Source of the DNA: Linanthus parryae
Taxonomy: Eukaryota; Streptophyta; Magnoliopsida; Ericales; Polemoniaceae
DNA length: 64,000 bases
Direction: 5' to 3'
NCBI GenBank assembly: GCA_023055425.1
Contig: JALGPY010000005.1
Location: forward strand, 81,137,495 to 81,201,494
Under the pieces are notes generated by a model, which had not been told where the DNA came from, ran no database searches, and worked only from the letters and a program-made list of their open reading frames with translations. Below are positions 56,401 to 64,000 of this stretch, one piece after another. Every line of letters begins with the position of its first letter. Within the stretch, counting starts at the first letter, position 1. The position numbers and the translations under genes are program-made.

Positions 56401-57240
56401 CTGAATTTTCAAAGCTTTGCAGAGAACTTCAAAACATGAAAAACCTACCCATTGCTTCAATTAGAAGTGATCATGGTAGAGAATTCGATCAGTTATAATT
56501 TGATTTGTTCTATTCTAAGCATGGTATCTCTCACAATTTCTCTTCTCCTAGAACTCCTCAACAGAATGGAGTTGTTGAAAGAAAGAACAGGACTCTTGAA
56601 GACATGTCAAAGACAATGCCTCTAGAAAATAAGTTGCCAAAACATTACTGGGCAGAAGCTGTGAATACAGCAAATTATATTATGAACAGGTGCTTGATCA
56701 GGCCTATCTTGAAGAACACCCCCTATGAACTCTTCAAAGGGATTAATCCAAACATCTCATACTTCAGACCCTTTGGTTGCACATGCTATGTATACAATAA
56801 TGGTAAGAACAACTTGGGTAAGTTTGATGCAAGAAGTGATGAAGGTATATTTCTTGGTTACACTCTTACTAGCAAAGCTTATAGAAGTTATAATAAAAGA
56901 ACCAATTTGGTTGAAGAAAGTATTCATGTTATTTTTGGTGAAAGCTATGATGGTTCTTTGAGTGAAAGTTTTGCAGACTTGAATCTGAACAATCATTAAT
57001 CGGAAGAACAAGCTGAGAACTCTCTTGGTTTCAAGAAAGGTTCAGAAAGAAACAGAAGCCATTTTCAAGACCTTGAAAACAGGTCTCAAGGCCTTGAAAA
57101 TAGAGATCAAAGCCTTTACAAAGATAATCAGAAAGAGATGAATGATCAGGCCACTTCTAGAAGACCAGAGAAGATATATGGAGAACCTGAACCATGGTCT
57201 CCAAGACAGAGATTTTAATTTATTTCATCTCATCCAGCTG
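56401..57240 (+). pseudogene. Integrase C-terminus of SIRE-like element F
   Basis: IRSDHGREFDQL (second catalytic Asp), a TAA at 56497-56499, then an open frame to TAA 56997-56999 with SSPRTPQQNGVVERKNRTLE (catalytic Glu), YWAEAVNTANYIMNRC, FRPFGCTCYV and GIFLGYTLTSKAYR. The tail (near 57040-57120) repeats CAAGGCCTTGAAAA-type DNA read as QGLENRDQS. Confidence 0.85.
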
Positions 57241-57702
57241 AAAAAATCAACTCAGACCCAACCACTGGTACAAAAACAAGATCAAAGTTGAAGAATCTTT
57301 GTGCTTTCAATGCTTTCATTTCTCTTGTATAACCAAAAACTATGAACGAAGCTTTACAAGAAGCAGACTCGATTATAGCTATGCAAAGTGAACTCAGTGA
57401 GTTTGAAAGAAACAAAGTGTGGAACCTAGTTCCTCCACCGACAAACCAGTCTGTCAATGGTACCAGATGGGTGTTCAGAAACAAATTGGATGAGGATGGC
57501 AAAGTGATTAGAAAAAAACCAATGTTAGTTGCTCAAGGTTACAATCAAGAAGAAGGTATTAATTATGAGGAAACTTTTTCTCTAGTTGCCAGGTTAGAAG
57601 CAAATAGAATTCTGCTTGCATTTGCATCTTTCAAAATATGAAACTATTTCAAATGGATGTAAAATGTGATTTTCTTAATGGCTACATACTAGAAGAAGTT
57701 TA
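57241..57702 (+). pseudogene. Reverse transcriptase N-terminus of SIRE-like element F, interrupted
   Basis: MNEALQEADSIIAMQSELSE (57342), VWNLVPPPTNQSVNGTRWVF, NKLDEDG and YEETFSLVARLEANRILLAF are RT landmarks. A 1-base shift near 57640 leads to FQMDVKCDFLNGYILEEVY (first catalytic Asp present), cut at 57702 by the LTR of element E. The rest of RT and RNase H are not in the window. Confidence 0.85.
57698..57702. repeat. Left target site of element E
   Basis: GTTTA precedes the E LTR; the partner is expected after the 3' LTR, beyond the window end. Confidence 0.6.
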
Positions 57703-58836
57703 TGTTGGAATAGATGCCCTAGAGGCAATCTAGTTTAGTGTGAACTAATTATGGCTATAATATTCATTGTATTATTTGTTGGATATTTAATATAATGAAG
57801 TTCTTAGATTTACAATCGTGTTGTTTATCTTAAATAATTCTAGTCCAGTATAATGATTAATGGGACAATCATCTATAGACTAGTATGGGGTTGAATTTAT
57901 ATGGAAATATCATGGTCCAACACATGGGTGTGCATTAAGGGTAATGGCACACTGGATTGACCCATCTCCGAGAAGGCTACATACAAGTTATGTTAAGCCA
58001 CGAGTGCTTCTCGAGGTGCAATGGTATTGTCATCCTTAGACTTGAATTCGCTAGATATTCTAGTTGTGGATTATTGTGATTTTGGTAGCGTTAAACGCTA
58101 CACCATAACTGGGTAGTTATAAAGGCGTGTACTGGACACAATAAGAAGCAATCTTAGATCATAGTGGACGTAGATAGAATTTGTCCCTCCCACATAATGG
58201 GAGAAAATATCCGAGGCCACTCGAGGGATAGTGCTCATAGAATGTCTAGTCAGACTCAAATAAATCAATATGGGATAATGATGTTATTTGCACCAATAAG
58301 GCTATTCCCATGGATCAAGAAACTATGGATTGAATATACGAGTGTGACTTGTATGTCTCGTGTCCAATCCGGATATAGAGACAAAGGGATGAGACAATTA
58401 CTTGTACAAGGTTTGTCGGATGACTATTCTATTAGTTGGCTAGAATGGATGTTTTGCAAGAAACCGCTCCATATTAGCAAATTGTTGCTACCAACTAGAT
58501 AGAACCTATGGGGTAACACGCTATATAGATTTGAACTAGATTGTGGAATTAATTAATAGGATTAATTAATTAGACGGATCACTTTGCAACGCCTTGCAAA
58601 CTTAGTGGGACTATTTTGCAAGGAAGGGACTAAAGCGAATTCTAGTAGGACTAGAATGGGTCCTTTAGGTAGTTGGCAAGGATTTGTTGGACTATATAAA
58701 GGACACTCCTTCCTTCCTTCCCACACTTATGATCCTTTAGTTCACAACTTGAGTGGGAGAGAACAAAAAGGAGAGAGCTAGCAAGCAAGGAGATACCCGT
58801 CCGCCACCCCTTGCCGCCGGCCATCCCGTCGGCCCA
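57703..58836 (+). repeat. 5' LTR of copia element E, 3'-truncated
   Basis: It starts TGTTGGAATAGATGCCC and reads to ..ATCCCGTCGGCCCAAAC, where LTR sequence gives way to leader (ACTTGTGAGATTTATTTT, compare 48360). About 300 bp of LTR are lost. TATA box at 58693; palindrome GTAGCGTTAAACGCTAC at 58085-58101. Confidence 0.85.
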
Positions 58837-59807
58837 AACAACTTGTGAGATTTATTTTATTTAGTATAGTTGTTAGCTAGTGCTAGATAGAGTAGATTGT
58901 TAGCCAATATTGAAGAAAAGAAGCCCAAAGCCAAAGGATCCACAAAAGATGGAGCATGGAGCATTCCACATGACTATGAAGGATGGACCAAAATATGAAG
59001 ACGAATGGAGATGTGTTTGCTTTTAGGGTTCATAGGTAATTCCATTGGCTTGGAGTTATCTTAGTCTAGAAAAGGCCATATTCACATCACGTTTTATATT
59101 GTTTTGTGGTTGTTTATTTTATTGTCTTATTTTTTTGTGGTTGGTGTATGGATGATGCATGCAATTAGGATAATAAGATAATTAGACAACCCGGATCTAT
59201 TATTTGGAGTTGTGCCCAAAATCAAATAGATAGATTAGTTTATATGGATAAACAAAAACAATTAAAATTGAATTTAAAATCCCTCAAAATTCAAATATTG
59301 TGTTTTTGCCTTCTCGTTATTTAAACACTCATTATCATCATGATTTATCAAGTTCGCGCGTGCCATAGCATGGTGACTTGATACATAATGATGGAATGCG
59401 ATGGCACAAGCAATTAATGTGCAACTGTTTAAGTTAGAGGTTGAACACAACTAGGCTATTAATATGATTAAAAACCTTGAGGCAATCAATTGGAATTATC
59501 CATACGGATGGATAAACAAGGAGGTATTTGCCCAATTGAACCAAGAGTTGCGTAGAGATGCAATTGGAATTGTTCCTACCTAAAGTAGTCGAATTATGGG
59601 TGACTTGCCAAAGTAAGCTCATAAAGAGATGAAACATGGATCATGGCCCACTAGAAAATATAAGGATATTTTCCGCATTAATATCTTGAGGGTTATTAAT
59701 CCGTAGAAAAATAGTGGGAGCTATATTTGATAAACTAGCCGTTATTGAATATAGTCAAAAATTCACAAATACTAAAACTTGCGTATTTTCCTTTTGTAGA
59801 ATTCCAA
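58837..59807 (+). other. Leader of copia element E, 5'-truncated
   Basis: Matches the leaders of A, B and D from the TTGTGAGAT block onward, including CAAATATTGTGTTTTTGCC, AGTTGCGTAGAGATGCAATTGG, GGGTGACTTGCCAAAG and TTTTCCGCATTAATATC. No coding. Confidence 0.8.
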
Positions 59808-60645
59808 ATGGCAAACAACTGATCGAGTTCACATCATTCCCTACGATCTGTCCTTGAGAAGGACAAGCTCTCTGGAACCAACTTCCTTGATTGGTACAGA
59901 AACTTGAGAATTGTTCTCAAGCAAGAGGAAAAGCTGTACGCAATAGAGGAGCAAGTTCATGAATGTCCAAAGAACCAAACACCTGCGGCCCTAAAGGCGT
60001 ATCAAAAGCGCGTTGATGACGCTAATGATGCGGCCTGCCTTATGCTATGCACCATGACTTCTGAGCTTCAGAAGCAACACGAAAACATGAATGCTGTCGA
60101 TATGATCGAGCATCTGAAGCAGCTCTTCCAAGAGCAGGCAAAGGTTGAGAGGTACGAGGTCTCTAAGGCATTGTTCAAGTGTCATCTGGCAGAAGGGAAC
60201 CCGGTGGGACCCGATGTACTCCGTATGATCGGGTACTTGGAGAATCTCGCCCGACTAGGGTTCCCGGTCGGCCAAGAGTTGGCCGTCGATCTCGTGTTGC
60301 AATCGTTGCCCGAGAGCTATGGACAGTTCATCATGAACTATAACATGAACGAGATCATGAAACCACTGTCAGATTTGCTCAATATGTTGAGGAAAGCTGA
60401 ACAAAGCATCAACAAGGGAAAGGGAAAGACCATTATGATGGTGCAGAAAGGAAAAGGCAAAAGGTTTGCCTCATCCTCCAACGTTAAAGGCAAGTCAGTT
60501 GCCAAGTCCAAGGAACCTGTCCTTAAGCCTGTTTGTGGCATTGCCAAAGGTGTGACTAAAGGTGAATGTCACTAATGCAGTCAGCCTGGACACTGGAGGA
60601 GGAACTGCCCAAAATATCTGGAGGACAAGAGGCTTGGAATAGTGA
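59808..60645 (+). pseudogene. gag of copia element E
   Basis: The ATG at 59808 (MANN) is followed by TGA as codon 5. From there the frame is open to 60575 and contains the full family gag: LEKDKLSGTNFLDWYRNLRI, LKQEEKLYAIEEQV (the Gln codon CAA at 59922 that is TAA in A and C), LMLCTMTSELQKQHENM, KALFKCHLAEGNPVGPDVL and NMLRKAEQSINKGKGKTIMM. The zinc knuckle reads ECH-stop-CSQPGHWRRNC: TAA (60573-60575) stands where Tyr or Cys is expected between the first two Cys residues. Two nonsense changes but no frameshift. Confidence 0.9.
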
Positions 60646-61960
60646 TTCCACCACCACCAGGTATTTTTGTTGTAGATTTCAATTTAACTGTCTCTACATC
60701 ATGGGTATTAGATACTGGATGTGGATCTCACATTTGTCGAAATGTGCAGGATCTAAAGAGAAGTAGAAGATTGGCTAAAGGGGAGATAGATTTGCGCGTT
60801 GGAAATGGAGCAAAAGTTGCTGCGTTGGCCGTAGGCGTGTGCGAACTATCTCTGCCTTCAGAATTAGTTTTAGAATTAAATAATTGCTATTTTGTGCCTG
60901 CTATGAGCGGAAAAATTATTTCTATTTCTTGTTTGGACAAGGAAGATTTTATTATTTCAATAAAGAACAATTGTTGTTACTTTTATTTTAATAATATTCA
61001 CTAATTTAGTGGGCAATTATTTAATGGACTGTATGTCCTTGATCTAAGCAATCCTGTCTACAACATTAATACCATGAGGATTAAAATACATGATTTAAAT
61101 CCTGCTTACTTATGGCACTGTCGTTTAGGCTATATAAACAAGAAGCGTGTATCTAGACTCCATAAGGATGGACTACTAGACTCATTTGATTTTGAATCAT
61201 ATGAGACATGTGAGGCTTGTTTATTGGGAAAAATGACAAATTCCCCTTTCAATAATAAAGGAGAAAGGACTAGTGAGCAATTGGCGCTCATACATACAGA
61301 TGTGTGTGGGCCATTTGCCACGCCTGCCAGGGGTGGTTATGTCTAATTCATTACATTTACTGATGATTACAGTAGATATGGATTTGTGTACCTTATGAGG
61401 GCCAAATTCGAATCCTTTCAATGTTCAAAGAATTCAAAAGTAAAGTAGAGGAGAAACTTGGCAAAAGTATCAAGGCTCTACGATCAGATCGTGGAGGAGA
61501 ATACTTGAGCCAAGAGTTTGATGACTATCCTAGAGAGTGTGGGATCGTGTCCCAACTCACTCCACCCGGAATGCCAGAATGGAATGGTGTGTCTGAGAGG
61601 AGGAATCGAACCCTATTGGATATGGTTCGATCTATGATGTGTCGAACCGATCTACCATTATCATTTTGGGGCCACGCTCTATTAAGTGCAGCTTTCACCA
61701 ATAACCGTGTTCCATCTAAATAAGTCCTGAAGACACCACATGAGATGTGGAGTGGGAGGCGTCCCACACTGTCGTTCATGAGGATTTGGGGCTGTGATGT
61801 CTATGTAAAACGTTTACAATCAGACAAGCTAGGGCCGAAATCGGATAAGTGTAAATTTTTGGGGTACCCTAAGGAAACTAAGGGTTACTACTTCTACAAT
61901 CCAACCGAGAACAAAGTGTTTGTTGCTCAGACCGGCGTGTTTCTAGAAAAAGAGTGTTTT
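60646..61960 (+). pseudogene. Protease and integrase of copia element E
   Basis: The protease D-T-G is intact in SWVLDTGCGSHICRNVQDLK. The integrase zinc region (LWHCRLGYINKKR..CEACLLGKM) and core residues follow: LIHTDVCGPFATPARGGYV (Asp), ALRSDRGGEYLSQEFDDY (Asp) and MPEWNGVSERRNRTLLDM (Glu). Stops occur at 61002-61004, 61344-61346 and 61721-61723, with a shift near 61420. The C-terminal part IWGCDVYVKR..CKFLGYPKETKGYYFYNP ends with TAA near 61964. Confidence 0.9.
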
Positions 61961-62030
61961 CTATAAATAAGCAAGTGGGAGGACTGTAGAACTTGAAGAA
62001 ATTCAAGAATGACAAATCACTGAACCGATT

Positions 62031-63356
62031 ATGAAACATGAACCGGAACCACAAGTATTTGTGGAACAGCCTGTTCAGGTAACACAAGAGCTTCGTAGAT
62101 CTAGTAGAGTGCGCCAGGAACCTGAGAGGTATGGACTTTGCGTGACCGATTTTGGTGACACAATGACCATAGATGATGAGCCTACTGCCTATGAAAAAGC
62201 CGTAAAAGGGCTAGACTCTCAGAAGTGGCTAGAAGCCATGAGATCCGAGATGGAATCCATGTATGCCAACAAAGTATGGACTTTGGTGGAACCACCCGAA
62301 GGGGCGCGGCCCATAGGGTGCAAGTGGGTCTTCAAGAAGAAGGTCGACATGGATGGTAATGTGATTACCTATAAGGGCCTATTGGTGGCTAAAGGATTCA
62401 AACAGATTCATGGTATTGACTACGATGAAACCTTTTCACCTGTCGCTATGACCAAATCCATCCAAATTCTACTTGTAATTGCAGCATACTACGACTATGA
62501 GATTTGGCAGATGGATGTCAAAACAACATTCCTTTATGGTAATCTCCTCGAGGACGTGTATATGATACAGCCGGAGGGTTTTGAGGATCCAAAGAAAGCC
62601 AACAAAGTCTCTAAACTGCAACGATCCATTTATGGATTGAAGCAAGCTTCTAGGAGTTGGAATCGACGTTTTGATGAAGTAGTCAAAGAGTTTGGCTTCA
62701 TCAGAAACGAAGATGAGTCTTGTGTCTACAAGAAGGTTAGTGGGAGCTCTGTAGCTTTTCTGGTCGTGTATGTGGATGAAATACTACTCATTGGAAACAA
62801 CGTTCTGATGCTACAATCTGTTAAAGATTGGCTGGGGAAGTGTTTTTCAATGAAGGACTTAGGGGAAGCAGCCAATATACTCGGTATAAAGATATATAGA
62901 GATAGATCTAAGAGACTGATAGGCCTAAGTCAAAGTACATATATTGACAAGGTGTTGAAACGGTTCAACATTGCAGGATTCCAAGAAGGGATTCCTGCCC
63001 TTGTCACATGGAATTTCTCTTTCGAAGAGTGGTTGTCCTTCCGATGAGATTGAGAAGGAACGCATGAGTATAATTCCCTGTGCCTCGGCCATAGGATCTA
63101 TCATGTACGCCATGTTATGTACCAGACCAGATGTGTCATATGCCTTGAGTATGACAAGCAGATACCAATCCAATCCGAGTGAGAGTCAGTGGATTGCAGT
63201 CAAGAACATCCTAAAGTACTTGAGAAGAAATAAGGATGCTTTCTTGATATTTGGCGGTGAGGAAGAGTTGCGTGTAAGGGGTTACACTGATGCAAGCTTC
63301 CTAACCGATAGAGATGATTTTAGATCACAGTCGGGATAATTTGTTTTGCCTGAATG
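62031..63356 (+). pseudogene. Reverse transcriptase of copia element E
   Basis: A 338-codon frame reads [72 protein letters not shown] (first catalytic Asp), RSIYGLKQASRSWNRRFDE and FLVVYVDEILLIGN. The catalytic box is YVDE, not YVDD, so the second Asp is Glu. One extra T near 62970 (CATTGCAGG versus CATGCAAG in A) shifts the frame, which goes on as MQDSKKGFLPLSHGISLS.., CTRPDVSYALSMTSRYQSNP and GYTDASFLTDRDDFRSQSG, the connection to RNase H. Confidence 0.9.
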
Positions 63357-63758
63357 GAGCAGCGGTGAGTTGGAAGAGTTCCAAGCAAGAGACGGTGGCT
63401 GATTCTACAACAGAGGCTGAGTACATTGCTGCTAATGGCGCAGCAAAGGAAGCTGTCTGGATCAGAAAATTTGTTTCTGAACTTGGTGTGGTTCCTAGCA
63501 TTGCGGTTCCAGTTGAGTTGTACTATGACAACACTGGGGCGATCGAGCAATCAAAGGCCCAGGTCGCACAAGAAATCCAAGCACATGCTCAGGAAGTTCC
63601 ATCTGATTCAAGATATTATCGATAGAGGAGACGTTCGGATATGCAAGATTCCTACAGATGAGAATCTGTCAGATCCACTTACAAAGTCGCTTGACCAATG
63701 GAAGCATGAAGGGAACACTAGGAGCATGGGCATACGAGATGCGTCAGATTGGCTCTAG
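63357..63758 (+). pseudogene. RNase H of copia element E
   Basis: Continues from the RT frame in FCLNGAAVSWKSSKQETVAD, then EAEYIAANGAAKEAVWIRKF and VELYYDNTGAIEQSKA. One frameshift near 63565 switches to SHKKSKHMLRKFHLIQDIID and the C-terminus ENLSDPLTKSL...GIRDASDWL, TAG at 63756-63758. Catalytic Asp (YYDNTGA) and Glu (EAEY) are present. Confidence 0.88.
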
Positions 63759-63759
63759 T

Positions 63760-63772
63760 GCAAGTGGGAGAC
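63760..63772 (+). other. Polypurine tract of copia element E
   Basis: GCAAGTGGGAGAC, adjoining the 3' LTR start. Confidence 0.85.
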
Positions 63773-64000
63773 TGTTGAAATAGATGCCCTAGAGGCAATC
63801 TAGTTTAGTATGAATTAATTATGGCTAGAATATTCATTGTACTATTTATTGGATATTTAATATAATTAAGTCCTTAGATTTATAATCGTTTTGTTTACCT
63901 TAAATATCCCTAGTTTAGTATAATGATTAATGGGACAATTATCTATAGACTAGTATGGGGTTGATTTGATATGGAGGTATCATGATCCAACACATGGGTG
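63773..64000 (+). repeat. 3' LTR of copia element E (start only)
   Basis: TGTTGAAATAGATGCCCTAGAGGC, 228 bp to the window end. It matches the first part of the 5' LTR at 57703 with scattered substitutions. Confidence 0.88.

Larger units (their letters stand above)
57703..64000 (+). mobile_element. Copia element E, inserted in SIRE-like element F
   Basis: A nearly full-length copia element: 5' LTR (truncated at its 3' end), partial leader, gag, protease, integrase, RT, RNase H, PPT and the first 228 bp of the 3' LTR, cut by the window. It is the least decayed pol here, yet a deletion at about 58836 removes the LTR end, the primer site and the first part of the leader, so it cannot serve as a template. 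Confidence 0.9.

Overview
The window is plant nuclear DNA, almost certainly from a flowering plant (probably a eudicot). It is a transposon graveyard: nearly every base belongs to a nested stack of LTR retrotransposons. I see no intact host gene, no tRNA or rRNA gene and no CRISPR array. Plant origin rests on the element lineages: Ty1/copia elements with a Met-initiator-type primer site (TGGTATCAGAGCC), an Athila/Tat-type Ty3/gypsy element with the LTR-proximal TGGC..CGCTGCCGGGGA primer site, and SIRE/Maximus-like copia elements with a plant-specific accessory ORF.

Layout, left to right. 1-5544: 3' part of copia element A (leader, decayed gag-pol, 3' LTR), sitting in a SIRE-like fragment (5545-7678). 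7679-10449 and 18654-19729: the only non-LTR DNA, carrying a ~210-245 bp tandem repeat and a minus-strand gene remnant, split by copia element B (10450-18653, two LTRs about 98% alike). 19730-21130: a truncated minus-strand copia LTR fused head-on to the 5' LTR of copia element D. D is scattered over 21131-52292 because it was hit by a gypsy element with no visible coding (21679-25596, TSD tgaag), a 19.7 kb Athila-like element (25887-45588, TSD caaga) and a SIRE-like solo LTR (45600-47789, TSD ctaat). The Athila-like element holds its gag, a broken SIRE-like element (29051-33484), a copia LTR (33485-34828) joined to a minus-strand half copia element C (34829-39130), its own accessory ORF remnant, and a copia solo LTR (42215-43647, TSD gagtg). 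After D come a small unassigned piece, a SIRE-like element F (about 52490-57702), and copia element E (57703 to the window end), inserted in F's reverse transcriptase.

How the parts relate. Copia elements A to E are one family with the same leader and gag-pol order (gag, protease, integrase, RT, RNase H). A, C and E look like ordinary decayed copies. B and D share several specific lesions, including a copy of the leader embedded in gag and a 1-base deletion in the RT YVDD codons, yet B's LTRs are nearly identical. The simplest reading is a non-autonomous lineage that kept moving in trans with an already dead gag-pol.

The most distinctive signal is in the Athila-like LTRs: an array of ten (5' LTR) or nine (3' LTR) copies of a 16-bp palindrome, GTGCGTTCAAACGCAC, arranged mostly as doublets with a ~92-bp period and ending exactly 84 bp before the TATA box in both LTRs. 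This looks like a U3 regulatory array. A second pattern is the 11-mer CAAGGCCTTGA scattered through coding and non-coding parts of all SIRE-like elements. All coordinates and comparisons were made by eye, without alignment software.
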